Assembly: GCA_026936105.1 (NCBI GenBank)
Contig: JAIXKI010000015.1
Coordinates: 137,498 to 201,497, forward strand
DNA: 64,000 nucleotides
Origin: Chitinophagales bacterium
GTDB taxonomy: Bacteria > Bacteroidota > Bacteroidia > Chitinophagales > Chitinophagaceae
Direction: 5' to 3'
Shown: positions 8,608-18,340 of the stretch, in pieces
Layout of the letters: the number at the start of each line of letters is the position of its first letter
How positions within the stretch are numbered: the stretch's first letter is position 1
Notes under the pieces: generated by a model
The model's input: only the letters and a program-made list of their open reading frames with translations
The model's database searches: none
Told to the model about the DNA's origin: nothing
Position numbers and translations under genes: made by a program

Positions 8608-10155
8608 ATGCTGGTAAAAACATTTGGCAGTGCGGTACATGGCGTGGAAGCGATCTCCATCACTATAGAAGTGAATATGATGGCTACGGCCAAAGATCCA
8701 TTGATCGTAGGTCTTCCTGATAACGCCGTAAAAGAAAGTCTTCAAAGAGTGGAAAGCACGATCAAGACCAATGGCTTCATGATGCCCCGCACCAAAATTG
8801 TGGTTAACCTGGCTCCCGCCGACATCAAAAAAAGCGGAACAGCTTTCGACCTTCCTATCGCATTGGGTATACTTGGTTCTTCTGCACAGCTCAATAATTG
8901 CGATGCATTGAATCAATATGTAATAATGGGAGAATTAAGTCTCGATGGTGAAGTAAGGCCGATCAAAGGAGCGCTGCCCATTGCCATACAGGCAAGAAAA
9001 GAAGGGTTCAAAGGGCTGATCGTTCCCAAAACTAATGCAAGGGAAGCGGGAATGGTCAATAACATCAATGTATATGGCGTTACTCATATCAAAGAAGTAA
9101 TTGATTTTTTTGAAAATGAAGAAAAAGGACTGGATCAGGTGACTGTAAATACAAGAGAAGAATTTTTTCATTCCCAATCGGATTTTGAAATTGATTTTGC
9201 CGATGTAAAAGGACAGGAAAATATCAAAAGAGCATTGGAGATCGCAGCTTCCGGCGGTCATAATGTAATTCTGATCGGCCCTCCCGGAGCAGGAAAGACC
9301 ATGCTGGCAAAAAGATTGCCCACCATTTTACCGCCACTTACTTTGCAGGAAGCGCTGGAAACAACAAAAATTCATTCTGTAGCTGGTAAACTTCCTGAAA
9401 ATTCAACCCTGATTTCCAAACGTCCTTTTCGCTCTCCGCATCATACTATCAGTGATGTAGCATTGGTAGGCGGAGGAGGCGTACCACAGCCGGGAGAAAT
9501 TTCCCTGGCACACAATGGTGTATTATTTCTTGATGAACTTCCGGAATTTAAAAGAACCGTGTTGGAAGTAATGCGCCAGCCGATGGAAGAAAGAAGGGTA
9601 ACTATTTCAAGAGCAAAAGTGGCTGTTGATTTTCCCGCCAGCTTTATGCTGGTCGCTTCCATGAATCCATGCCCCTGCGGATACTATAATCACCCGGAAA
9701 GAGAATGTACCTGTCCGCCCGGCGCTGTTCAGAAATACCTGAATAAAATTTCGGGGCCCTTGCTTGACAGGATAGATCTGCATGTGGAAGTAACGCCTGT
9801 TCCTTTCAGCGAATTATCTTCCATTAAAACTTCAGAAACGTCTTCCTTCATTCGTGAGCGGGTCATTAAATCGAGGGAAATACAGGCGGAGCGTTATAAA
9901 AACAATCCCGGCATTTATTGCAATGCTCAAATAAGCAGTAAAATGCTGAAAGAGATTTGTGTGATTGACAAAGTAGGGCAAAACCTTTTGAAAGCAGCCA
10001 TGGAAAAACTGAATTTATCTGCGAGAGCTTATGACAGAATTTTAAAGGTATCCCGTACTATTGCGGATATCTCAGCAAGTGAAAACATAAAGCCCGAACA
10101 TCTGGCAGAAGCCATACAATACCGGAGTCTTGACAGGGAAGGTTGGGCGGGGTGA
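8608..10155 (+). CDS. YifB/ComM-family Mg-chelatase-like AAA+ ATPase
   Basis: The start is set at ATG 8608 (MLVKTFGSAVHGVEA), the conserved N-terminus of the family; the frame is open upstream to a TTG at 8533 but that part is not family-like. The N-terminal Lon-like fold (GLPDNAVKESLQRVES, GELSLDGEVRPIKGALPIA) is followed by the AAA+ module with Walker A GPPGAGKTMLAKR, Walker B LFLDELPEF and the Cys-rich NPCPCGYYNHPERECTC segment, then a C-terminal magnesium-chelatase domain (RAYDRILKVSRTIADI). Homologues (ComM) act as helicases aiding branch migration during natural transformation; that role here is inferred from family only. Length 515 residues is normal. Confidence 0.9.
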   Translation: MLVKTFGSAVHGVEAISITIEVNMMATAKDPLIVGLPDNAVKESLQRVESTIKTNGFMMPRTKIVVNLAPADIKKSGTAFDLPIALGILGSSAQLNNCDALNQYVIMGELSLDGEVRPIKGALPIAIQARKEGFKGLIVPKTNAREAGMVNNINVYGVTHIKEVIDFFENEEKGLDQVTVNTREEFFHSQSDFEIDFADVKGQENIKRALEIAASGGHNVILIGPPGAGKTMLAKRLPTILPPLTLQEALETTKIHSVAGKLPENSTLISKRPFRSPHHTISDVALVGGGGVPQPGEISLAHNGVLFLDELPEFKRTVLEVMRQPMEERRVTISRAKVAVDFPASFMLVASMNPCPCGYYNHPERECTCPPGAVQKYLNKISGPLLDRIDLHVEVTPVPFSELSSIKTSETSSFIRERVIKSREIQAERYKNNPGIYCNAQISSKMLKEICVIDKVGQNLLKAAMEKLNLSARAYDRILKVSRTIADISASENIKPEHLAEAIQYRSLDREGWAG

Positions 10156-10640
10156 GTAGTGAGAGAGTGAGAAGGTGAGAGGGTGAGAGTGAGGTTTGAG
10201 GAATTTTTAGTTATGTATTTTAAAGGTAACGCTATGACAAATGCTGAATTTAATGAGATGTTCCGGAAACGGACAAAAGACTTTGGCGTGAGGGTATTGA
10301 AATTTTTAAGCACAATCCCGTTTAATACTGCACAAAAATTATGACATACCAGTTTGGGAATTAGGAACATCAGTTGGAGCTAATTTCCGTGCTTTTTGTC
10401 GTGGCAGGTCAAAAGCTGAAAAATATTCAAAAATTTGTATTGTGGTAGAAGAAGCGGATGAATGTGTTTATTGGATTGAGCTTTTTGAAGAAACCGGTTT
10501 TAGAGACAAAAAAGAATTGAAATGGCTGGCAACCGAATCATTTGAGATATTGAAAGTTTGTGCCAAAATAAAATCGTCACTTGCCCCATAACCCTTCTCA
10601 CCCTCTCACTCTCTCATTCTCTCATTCTCTCATTCTCTCG
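10156..10640. repeat. Inverted GTGAGAG-rich repeats around the four-helix-bundle pseudogene
   Basis: Directly after the yifB stop the sequence is a run of GTGAGAGGG-type units (about 10159-10192). Directly after the pseudogene (about 10592-10637) the complementary CCCTCTCACTCTCTCATTCT units appear. The left GAGAGAGTGAGAAGGTGAGA and the reverse complement of the right, GAGAGAGTGAGAGGGTGAGA, differ at about one position over 20 bases. The right arm also has three tandem TCTCATTC units. The arms are low-complexity but clearly inverted. Confidence 0.6.
10234..10591 (+). pseudogene. Frameshifted four-helix-bundle (S23/IVS-type) gene
   Basis: Reading from ATG 10234 gives TNAEFNEMFRKRTKDFGVRVL and then a TGA after IPFNTAQKL. 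The family continues at once in another frame with YDIPVWELGTSVGANFRAF, SKAEKYSKICIVVEEADECVYWIELFEETG and an end at TAA 10589-10591. Removing one A from the A5 run at 10334-10338 restores one continuous frame of about 118 codons, the normal family length. It is thus a single-base insertion in a homopolymer, by mutation or sequencing error. The copy belongs to a different subtype from the gene at 4097. It sits between inverted GTGAGAG-rich repeats. Confidence 0.85.
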
Positions 10641-10733
10641 CCTCTCACTTCTTTCTCTTCTATTTTGTCTTTTTTCCTAACTTGTACAATGTTTGCAACC
10701 TGAGTTGCTTACATTTCAACCATACTGATATTT

Positions 10734-12521
10734 ATGAAGATCCTTTTCAGGTACCTGAAACCACTTAAATGGCTCGTTTTTCTGGTAATGGCCCTGGCTG
10801 CCATCAATGTCGGCTTTTCCCTGATAGACCCTATCCTATTCGGGAAAATGATCAACCTGGCCAATGCGTACATCATCCATAATTTTGATCCCAACCGTTT
10901 TTTTAATTCGTTTACCTGGCAACAGCCGGGGGTCTGGCTCCTGGTGATCGCTTCGATCACTGTGGCTATGATCAGCCGCCTGGCAAAAAATTTTCAGGAT
11001 TATTTTTTAAACGTAGTGATCCAGAAATTCGGGGCCAAAGTTTTTACGGATGGCCTTCAGCATGCCATGAAACTCCCCTACCAGGAATTCGAAGATCAGC
11101 GCAGCGGGGAAACTCTTTCCATCCTGACAAAAGTTCGTGGCGATGTGGAGAAATTCATGATCAGCTTCATGAATATCCTGTTTGGCGTGTTCGTGGGAAT
11201 ATTATTCGTATTTATTTATGCTGCCGTTTTTATTCACTGGAGTATCCCTCTTGCTTATCTCGGTGGTATCACCATACTTACCGTGATCACTAATATTCTC
11301 AGTAAAAAGATAAAAGCGATCCAGCGCAGGATCGTTGATGAAACCACTTCGCTGGCAGGATCCACTACGGAATCACTGCGTAATATTGAACTGGTAAAAA
11401 GCCTGGGCCTAACACACCAGGAAGTGGAACGCCTGAATAAAAACACCTATAAAATCCTGGGGCTTGAACTCACTAAAGTAAAACGTATCCGCAGCATCAG
11501 TTTCATCCAGGGTACTATGGTTAATACGCTGAGACAGGTCATCCTTTTCATATTAATGTGGCTGATCTTTCACAACCAGATGGATGCCGGCCAACTGGTG
11601 ACCATGCAGCTCTTTTCTTTTTTTGTTTTTGGCCCTTTGCAGGAAATCGGGAACATCCTCCTCTCTTATCGTGAAGCGGAAGCCTCACTTATCAATTTTG
11701 ATGAATTGATGAAGAAAACTCCTGAAACAGAACCGGCACACCCAAAACATATTGGCGCCATTGAAACTCTGTCCTTCAAAAATGTTTCTTTTCAGCATCG
11801 GACCGCCTCACAAAAAGCGATCAATGGCATCAGCTTCGATGTCCGGGTGGGAGAAACCATCGCTTTCGTCGGGCCGAGCGGCAGTGGCAAGACCACATTG
11901 ATGAAATTATTAGTAGGATTGTACCGGCCCCAGCAGGGAAAAATTTTATACAACAATTCAGATGAAACAGAAATAAAGTTTGATGACCTGAGAAACCAGA
12001 TCGGGTTTGTAACCCAGGAAACAAATTTATTCAGCGGTACCATCAAAGAAAATTTATTGTTTGTCAATCCCGGCGCCAATGATGAGGATCTGAATGATGC
12101 TTTGAACAAAGCATCCTGCCAGAACCTGCTGGAAAGAGCAGAAAAAGGTTTGGAAACAATGATCGGTGAAGGTGGATTGAAACTGAGCGGTGGTGAAAAG
12201 CAACGTTTATCCATTGCCCGTGCATTGCTCCGTCACCCGAAACTGTTATTGTTTGATGAAGCCACTTCGGCTTTGGATTCTTTGACTGAAGAAGAAATCA
12301 CTGATACCATCAGGGAGATCTCACAGGAAGGCACCCAGATCACCATACTGATCGCTCACCGCTTGTCCACCATTATGCATGCAGATAGAATTTATGTGTT
12401 AGAGAAAGGAGAAGTGGTGGAAACAGGAACACATTCCACCCTGCTGGAAGAAAAAGGATTGTATTATGCCATGTGGCGCCAGCAGATTGGTGAACGAAAG
12501 GCAAAAGTGATTGCGATATGA
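10734..12521 (+). CDS. ABC transporter, fused permease and ATP-binding protein
   Basis: A 595-residue half-transporter of the ABCB/MsbA exporter type. The N-terminal half has the six-helix membrane domain (FLVMALAAINVGFSLIDPI, VFVGILFVFIYAAVFIHW, LRQVILFILMWLIF). The ATPase follows with Walker A VGPSGSGKTTLMK (about residues 380-392), Q-loop GFVTQETNLFSGT, signature LKLSGGEKQRLSIARALL, Walker B LLLFDEATSALDS and H-loop LIAHRLSTI. It works as a dimer exporting a substrate that cannot be named from sequence; lipids or drugs are typical for the family. It lies upstream of the GH13/GH127 pair, but a 49-bp gap and the exporter type do not show a role in sugar handling. Confidence 0.92.
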   Translation: MKILFRYLKPLKWLVFLVMALAAINVGFSLIDPILFGKMINLANAYIIHNFDPNRFFNSFTWQQPGVWLLVIASITVAMISRLAKNFQDYFLNVVIQKFGAKVFTDGLQHAMKLPYQEFEDQRSGETLSILTKVRGDVEKFMISFMNILFGVFVGILFVFIYAAVFIHWSIPLAYLGGITILTVITNILSKKIKAIQRRIVDETTSLAGSTTESLRNIELVKSLGLTHQEVERLNKNTYKILGLELTKVKRIRSISFIQGTMVNTLRQVILFILMWLIFHNQMDAGQLVTMQLFSFFVFGPLQEIGNILLSYREAEASLINFDELMKKTPETEPAHPKHIGAIETLSFKNVSFQHRTASQKAINGISFDVRVGETIAFVGPSGSGKTTLMKLLVGLYRPQQGKILYNNSDETEIKFDDLRNQIGFVTQETNLFSGTIKENLLFVNPGANDEDLNDALNKASCQNLLERAEKGLETMIGEGGLKLSGGEKQRLSIARALLRHPKLLLFDEATSALDSLTEEEITDTIREISQEGTQITILIAHRLSTIMHADRIYVLEKGEVVETGTHSTLLEEKGLYYAMWRQQIGERKAKVIAI

Positions 12522-12570
12522 GTGAAATTGATTTCATTCCTTGGAAGAATTTCTTAAACAGTAAATCATA

Positions 12571-14127
12571 ATGCGAAAGTTCATTTTAATTCTTTCATCA
12601 TTTTTACTTTTTCTCACAACTGCTTATTGTCAAACTTCAACCTCAAACCAATCAGGCGGCGAAATCATTTACCATGTATTTCAACGCAGTTTTTATGACA
12701 GTAATGGTGATCTCAACGGAGACCTGAACGGCCTGAAAGAAAAGCTGGATTATCTTCAGGAACTTGGTGTTACTTCCATTTTGCTTTTACCCTTCTTTGA
12801 TTCCGATTGTTATCATAATTATTTTGCCAATGATTTTGAAAAAATTGATCCGTCATTCGGAACGATGAACGATTATATCGCCCTGGTAAAAGAGGTTCAC
12901 CGCCGGGGCATGAAGATCTACCTGGATATGGAAACTCAATACGTTACCGAAAAACATCTCTGGTGGAGAGATGCGGTAGGCAACCTGAAATCACCTTACA
13001 GTAATTATATTTTATTCCAGGATCCGGAGCATACCAAACCCTCAACGATCGTTTATGATATAACGGAACTGGATACTTATGATGGGAAAAAAATAAAACT
13101 CACAACAGTTAATCTGAAAAGTAAAGAAGTTCTTGACTACAATATAAAACTGTTCTCCTTCTTTGCCGATCCGGATAAAGACGGAGTCTTTGATGATGGC
13201 GCTGATGGTTTCCGGCTCGATCACATGATGGACGACCTGGATAATAAACCTGAACTCACCAACCTGTTTGCTGATTTCTGGATGCCTTTGATCCGGCAGG
13301 TTAAAAAAATAAATCCAGAAATCAAATTCATTGCCGAACAGGCTAACTGGCTCGACTATGGTTTTGATTATTTTAAAAAAGCAGATGTGGACATGGTATT
13401 TGGTTTCTGGCTTACCTGGTCCATTAATTCTTTCAACAAAGAACAGATCACAAAAAGAGCAGATACTATTCTAGGTATGACGCCGAAAGGGAAAGAACAA
13501 ATTATTTTTCTGGAAAACCACGACATTGACCGTTCGGCAAGCGCTCTTAAAAAAGATCCTTTGAAAGAAAAAGCAGCCGCTGCCATTTATCTTTTGATTG
13601 GCGGTATTCCTTCTGTTTATTACGGGCAGGAACTCGGCATGTTTGGTAAAGGGATAACCGGTGCCGCCGCCAATACAGACGGCAAAGATATTCCACGCAG
13701 GGAAGCATTTGAATGGTACCGGTCAGATAGCGGTAAAGGAATGGCGGTCTGGTACAAAGACTCAGGCCCCTGGTGGGATCACAGAAACATTATTCCTAAT
13801 GACGGGATTTCCCTGGAAGAAGAACGAGCCGACAAAAATTCATTGTTCAATTTCTACAAAACATTGATCCGGCTCAGGAAAGGTAATCCCACTCTTTCTT
13901 ACGGAAATTATCAGACCATAAATAATAATAACGATTCCGTTTTGACTTTTTTAAGAAGCGATGGAATAAATAAAGTGTTGGTTGCGGCAAATCTTTCCGG
14001 AGAAATTCAAAAAGTAAAACCTGAGCTTAAAACCCGGAAATTTTCCACTCTCTTCGGTAATATCAGATACAAAAAGAAAGGATTTAAACTGAAGCCTTAC
14101 GAAATTGCAATATGGTCAACCAGGTAA
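12571..14127 (+). CDS. Secreted GH13 alpha-amylase-family glycoside hydrolase
   Basis: The signal peptide (MRKFILILSSFLLFLTTAYCQ) is followed by a TIM-barrel GH13 enzyme of 518 residues. The nucleophile region is GFRLDHMMDD (Asp about 217), the acid/base FIAEQANW (Glu about 256) and the transition-state Asp FLENHDID (about 318); all three catalytic residues are present. The usual region-I DxxxNH motif is replaced by LDMETQYVTEKH, so the subfamily is unusual. An alpha-glucan substrate is likely but unproven. Its last 16 bases overlap the start of the GH127 gene, which argues for one transcript and coupled translation. Confidence 0.88.
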   Translation: MRKFILILSSFLLFLTTAYCQTSTSNQSGGEIIYHVFQRSFYDSNGDLNGDLNGLKEKLDYLQELGVTSILLLPFFDSDCYHNYFANDFEKIDPSFGTMNDYIALVKEVHRRGMKIYLDMETQYVTEKHLWWRDAVGNLKSPYSNYILFQDPEHTKPSTIVYDITELDTYDGKKIKLTTVNLKSKEVLDYNIKLFSFFADPDKDGVFDDGADGFRLDHMMDDLDNKPELTNLFADFWMPLIRQVKKINPEIKFIAEQANWLDYGFDYFKKADVDMVFGFWLTWSINSFNKEQITKRADTILGMTPKGKEQIIFLENHDIDRSASALKKDPLKEKAAAAIYLLIGGIPSVYYGQELGMFGKGITGAAANTDGKDIPRREAFEWYRSDSGKGMAVWYKDSGPWWDHRNIIPNDGISLEEERADKNSLFNFYKTLIRLRKGNPTLSYGNYQTINNNNDSVLTFLRSDGINKVLVAANLSGEIQKVKPELKTRKFSTLFGNIRYKKKGFKLKPYEIAIWSTR

Positions 14128-15980
14128 ATATGAAAAGCGGATTTCAAAGAATATCGTTAGGAGATATAAAACCATGTGGTTGGATCAAAGAACAAATGCA
14201 GAAAGATCTCAACGGGTTTGTAGGCCATCTGGACCGGCTGGCGCCTGATCTTTTTATTAAAGACAAAATTTATGGAAAAGACAGGCTGACCAGAAATATA
14301 AGATTAAAAAGTGTAGGCAACATACAGGGGCAGGATGAATGGAGCCGGCAATATTTATGGTGGAACAGTGAAAGCCAGTCGAACTGGCTGGATGGTTATA
14401 TGAGGCATGCCTTTTTACTGAATAATAAAATACACCTGGCCAGAATAAAAAAACAAATCGGTTATTTTCTTTCCACCCAGGATAAGGATGGTTATATCGG
14501 AATTTACCAGCCGGAACTGCGGTATAATTTTACCGGGGAAAACGGAGAGCTCTGGTCAAAGACAACTTTGTACCGTGCTTTGGTTGGTTATTATGAAGCC
14601 ACAAAAAATAAGAAGGTCTTGCAAGCCATGATCCGTGCCGTGAAAAATGTAATGAAGAAATACCCGGCTCCGGCTTCTTCACCATTTTCATTCAATAAAC
14701 CTTATGCAGGCGTTAGCCACGGTCTGATGTTCACCGATATACTGAATGAGTTGTACCGGTTCACCGGTGATAAAACCTACACAGAGTATGCTGCATTTTT
14801 ATTCAGCGATTACAACAGGGAAGATGTAAGTGAAAAAGATATCCAGTTAAAAAACATCCTGAATAAAAAATATAAACTTGCCGGCCATGGAGTTCACACA
14901 TACGAGCATCTCCGGTCATTAGCCTTGGCGTACTTTACGACCGGCAATTCTCAATTAAAAAAAGCTCTTTCTGTCTATCTGAAAAGAATAGAAAGCGCTA
15001 CTACCGCTACCGGCGGCCCGATAGGTGATGAATGGATCCTGGGTCGCAAGGCAAACGGAACGAACACCGGGTATGAATACTGTTCCATCCATGAGCTAAT
15101 GGATTCATATCTTTTTCTCCTTCAGAAAACAGGTAATCTTCAGTTTGCAGACAAAGCAGAAAATATATTTTTTAATGCTGCACAAGGATCCAGGAACCCC
15201 GTTCACAGTTCCATTGCCTATCTGAAAACAGATAATTCTTATGAAATGTGCGGAACAAAAAACGGGTTAAAAGAGAAGATCAAAAAACAAACCCGTTATA
15301 AATATTCGCCTGTACATCAGGACGTGGCTGTTTGTTGTGTTCCCAATGCAGGAAGGATAACTCCATACTTTATACAGAATATGTGGATGAAAGATGAGGA
15401 GGGTCTAATTGCTTGCCTGTTTGGACCCAATGAATCAGCCATAAATTTTAAGGGGAAAAATATTTTTATCAGGGAAACCACATCCTATCCTTTTGACTTT
15501 ACCATCAATTTTGAAATCGAGGTGGAACATCCTGTTGAATTTACTCTGAAAATCAGAAAGCCGGGCTGGTCAAAAGCAGTAACAGCAGGCATTTCATTTA
15601 AGGAAGAAAAAAGATTTATTGTCATACATAAAAAGTGGAAGGGAAAAGAAACTTTTCAGATCATATTCACGCCTGCATTGAAAGTAAATCGTACTCATGA
15701 CCGGGAAGTATATTTCTCTTACGGCCCTTTAGTGCTTGCACTCCCCATAGAAGCCGAAGAGATCATCACTAAAAAATATAATATACCGGAGTTCTATGAC
15801 ACACACTACAAACCAATATCATTAAAGCATTACCGGTATCGTAAAGGAAAAATTAAAAAAGAAAAAGGCCGTCTCGAATTTCGTGCGGAACTTTTTAATA
15901 CCCGATCACGAAAAACAGAACATGTTATACTTGTTCCGGTAGGAAAAACAATCCTCAGGCAGGTCACATTTAAAACCTGA
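14112..15980 (+). CDS. GH127-type (DUF1680) beta-L-arabinofuranosidase-like protein
   Basis: A 622-residue protein with the N-terminal KDLNGFVGHLDRLAPDLF segment typical of DUF1680/GH127. The catalytic zinc-cysteine site of GH127 is recognisable: Glu in PIGDEWI, Glu-x-Cys in GYEYC, and the Cys-Cys pair in VAVCCVPNAGR. No signal peptide is seen, so the product is probably cytoplasmic unless exported otherwise. Two starts are possible, ATG 14112 (overlapping the GH13 gene by 16 bases) or ATG 14130 (MKSGFQRISLGD), the latter closer to typical family N-termini. Family members release beta-L-arabinofuranose, but DUF1680 also contains other specificities. Confidence 0.82.
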   Translation: MVNQVNMKSGFQRISLGDIKPCGWIKEQMQKDLNGFVGHLDRLAPDLFIKDKIYGKDRLTRNIRLKSVGNIQGQDEWSRQYLWWNSESQSNWLDGYMRHAFLLNNKIHLARIKKQIGYFLSTQDKDGYIGIYQPELRYNFTGENGELWSKTTLYRALVGYYEATKNKKVLQAMIRAVKNVMKKYPAPASSPFSFNKPYAGVSHGLMFTDILNELYRFTGDKTYTEYAAFLFSDYNREDVSEKDIQLKNILNKKYKLAGHGVHTYEHLRSLALAYFTTGNSQLKKALSVYLKRIESATTATGGPIGDEWILGRKANGTNTGYEYCSIHELMDSYLFLLQKTGNLQFADKAENIFFNAAQGSRNPVHSSIAYLKTDNSYEMCGTKNGLKEKIKKQTRYKYSPVHQDVAVCCVPNAGRITPYFIQNMWMKDEEGLIACLFGPNESAINFKGKNIFIRETTSYPFDFTINFEIEVEHPVEFTLKIRKPGWSKAVTAGISFKEEKRFIVIHKKWKGKETFQIIFTPALKVNRTHDREVYFSYGPLVLALPIEAEEIITKKYNIPEFYDTHYKPISLKHYRYRKGKIKKEKGRLEFRAELFNTRSRKTEHVILVPVGKTILRQVTFKT

Positions 15981-15998
15981 TAATAAGACACCAAAAAT

Positions 15999-17177
15999 TT
16001 ACTCAATATTCTCAATGATACCTGCAATGCCCTGTCCTCCTCCGACACAGGCTGTTACCATTCCATATTTTTTATTCAGCCGTTTCATATCATGAAGTAT
16101 CTGGATGGTAAGTTTACACCCGGTGCATCCCAATGGGTGTCCTAAAGCAATGGCGCCGCCGTTGATATTCACTTTAGAAGGATCAAGCCCCACTTCTTTG
16201 ATCACTGTGAGCGATTGGGAAGCGAATGCTTCATTCAATTCCACCAGGTCAATGTCCGAAAGGCTCATTCCTGATTGCTTCAATACTTTTGGAATAGCAG
16301 CTATAGGCCCGATGCCCATGATACGGGGATTCACACCGGCAACGGCACAAGCTACTACCCTTCCGATTGGTTTTAACTTCAGTTCATTCATCATCTTTTC
16401 GCCCATCACTATTACAAAAGCAGCTCCATCTGATGTCTGCGAAGAATTGCCTGCAGTAACAGAACCACCGGCTGCGAATACAGGTTTTAATCTTGCCAAT
16501 GCTTCCATGGAAGTGTCTGCTCTCGGCCCTTCATCCGTATCCATCACATAATTCCTTTTCTGTTTTTTACCTTTCTCATCTACATATACTTCTTCCACAT
16601 TGATAGGCAGTATCCCGCTTGTAAAGTATCCGTTTTTGATTGCATGAAGTGCTTTCTGATGGGAATGGAATGAAAATTCATCCTGTGCTTCCCTGCTTAC
16701 ATGATACTCTTTTGCCACTGCTTCTGCAGTCAATCCCATGCCGAGATAATAATCAGGTTCGTCTTTGGCAATGGAATAGGAAGGAACTGTCTTCCATCCC
16801 GCCGTAGGAACCAGGCTCATGCTCTCCGTGCCACCTGCTATGATGCATTCAGCCAGTCCCATCCGGATCTTGGCTGTTGCAATAGCGATCGTTTCCAATC
16901 CTGATGCACAATAACGGTTAACCGTCATTCCGGGAGTGTCAAATCCTAAAGCTCTGGCAGCAATGATGCGACCTATCTGCAAACCCTGTTCTGCTTCGGG
17001 TACAGCATTACCCACGATCACATCATCCACCTGTTTTGCCTGCAATTGAGGAACAGATGCCATCAATCCTTTAATAACTTCAATCGCCAGATCATCCGGC
17101 CTAAAAAAACGAAACTTGCCCCTTTTTGCTTTTCCGACTGCTGTACGGTAACCTGCTACTATATAAGCTTCCTGCAT
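15999..17177 (-). CDS. Acetyl-CoA acyltransferase (thiolase)
   Basis: A 392-residue thiolase with all signature motifs: the acyl-accepting Cys in NRYCASGLE (about residue 90), GGTESMS, the NEAFA segment, GGAIALGHPLGCTG with the catalytic His, and TACVGGGQG with the second catalytic Cys. It condenses or cleaves beta-ketoacyl-CoA, either as 3-ketoacyl-CoA thiolase in beta-oxidation or as acetoacetyl-CoA synthase; the substrate cannot be fixed from sequence. It converges on GH127 with an 18-bp gap and is divergent from pyrD. Confidence 0.9.
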   Translation of the reverse strand: MQEAYIVAGYRTAVGKAKRGKFRFFRPDDLAIEVIKGLMASVPQLQAKQVDDVIVGNAVPEAEQGLQIGRIIAARALGFDTPGMTVNRYCASGLETIAIATAKIRMGLAECIIAGGTESMSLVPTAGWKTVPSYSIAKDEPDYYLGMGLTAEAVAKEYHVSREAQDEFSFHSHQKALHAIKNGYFTSGILPINVEEVYVDEKGKKQKRNYVMDTDEGPRADTSMEALARLKPVFAAGGSVTAGNSSQTSDGAAFVIVMGEKMMNELKLKPIGRVVACAVAGVNPRIMGIGPIAAIPKVLKQSGMSLSDIDLVELNEAFASQSLTVIKEVGLDPSKVNINGGAIALGHPLGCTGCKLTIQILHDMKRLNKKYGMVTACVGGGQGIAGIIENIE

Positions 17178-17259
17178 GAAGAAAAGTTTTAAAGTTTAAG
17201 AAGTACAAAATGTAAATATCTTCAAAGTTAACAACAAAAACCATCCGTAAAAGTTCCGC

Positions 17260-17267
17260 TATCTTCG
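17260..17267 (+). promoter_or_regulatory. Putative Bacteroidota -7 promoter element for pyrD
   Basis: TATCTTCG lies 10 bases before the pyrD ATG and fits the TAnnTTTG-type -7 element with one change. If used, the transcript would have almost no 5' leader. No clear -33 TTTG is seen at the right distance. Confidence 0.4.
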
Positions 17268-17276
17268 CTTCCCGGT

Positions 17277-18332
17277 ATGTACAAATTGCTCCGAAACATC
17301 CTTTTTCTTTTCCCTCCCGAACGGGCACATTATTTTTCCATGAATTGCCTGAAATTTCTCTGCAGTATCGGATTCGGAAAACTGTTAGCCAAATGCTATA
17401 AGCCCGGAATAAAAGATAATTTAAAATTTGAGATTGGGAACCTGGAATTTTCAAATCCAATAGGGCTTGGCGCCGGGTTCGATAAAAATGCAAAATACCT
17501 GAGAGAGCTGGAAGTATTAGGTTTCGGATTTGTGGAAATCGGCACTGTTACTCCCAAACCGCAGCCGGGAAATCCCAAACCGAGACTTTTCCGCTTACCA
17601 AAAGACAAGGCGCTGATCAATCGCATGGGATTTAATAATGAAGGTGTTTCGGCAATAGCAAAAAGACTGAAAAAGTGGAGAGAAAAACATCCGGACAATA
17701 AACCTGCGAACGGCCAACTTATAATCGGAGGAAATATAGGGAAAAATAAAGTTACGCCCAATGAAGAAGCATGGAAGGATTATGAGATCTGTTTTAAAGA
17801 GCTGCATCCATACGTGGATTATTTTGTAGTGAATGTAAGTTCTCCGAACACTCCGGGCCTTCGCGAATTACAGGAAAAGGAATCCCTGAGAAAGATCTTA
17901 TCACATTTGCAAAGCGAAAATTCAAAATTTAAAATTCAAAGGCCGATACTTCTCAAAATAGCTCCGGATCTGACTCCTGAACAACTGAATGATGTAATCG
18001 AGCTGGCAATAGAAATCAAACTGGACGGGATAGTGGTAACCAATACCACTATTTCGAGAGAAGGGTTAAGTAAAGGATCAGAAGTTAAAAGTCAAAAAGC
18101 AGGCAACGGCGGTTTAAGCGGAAAACCGCTGACAAAAAGAAGTACGGAAATAGTAAAATACATTTCGGAAAAAACAGGAGGGAAAATTCCTGTCATTGCT
18201 TCGGGAGGAATCTTTACGGCAGAAGACGCAAAAGAAAAATTTGATGCCGGTGCATTATTGCTGCAGGTGTGGACCGGGTTTATTTACGAGGGCCCTGGGA
18301 TCGTAAAGAAAATCAGCAAATATCTTTTTTGA
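17277..18332 (+). CDS. pyrD: Dihydroorotate dehydrogenase (quinone), class 2
   Basis: Oxidises dihydroorotate to orotate, passing electrons via FMN to quinone. The N-terminus (MYKLLRNILFLFPPERAHYFSMNCLKFL) is the membrane-associating helical extension of class 2 enzymes. The FMN/substrate motifs are GLGAGFDKNAKYL, NRMGFNNEG, the active-site Ser in VVNVSSPNTPGLRELQ and IASGGIFTAEDA near the end. Length 351 residues is normal. It is alone on its strand and divergent from the thiolase gene. Confidence 0.95.
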   Translation: MYKLLRNILFLFPPERAHYFSMNCLKFLCSIGFGKLLAKCYKPGIKDNLKFEIGNLEFSNPIGLGAGFDKNAKYLRELEVLGFGFVEIGTVTPKPQPGNPKPRLFRLPKDKALINRMGFNNEGVSAIAKRLKKWREKHPDNKPANGQLIIGGNIGKNKVTPNEEAWKDYEICFKELHPYVDYFVVNVSSPNTPGLRELQEKESLRKILSHLQSENSKFKIQRPILLKIAPDLTPEQLNDVIELAIEIKLDGIVVTNTTISREGLSKGSEVKSQKAGNGGLSGKPLTKRSTEIVKYISEKTGGKIPVIASGGIFTAEDAKEKFDAGALLLQVWTGFIYEGPGIVKKISKYLF

Positions 18333-18340
18333 ACAGTTGT

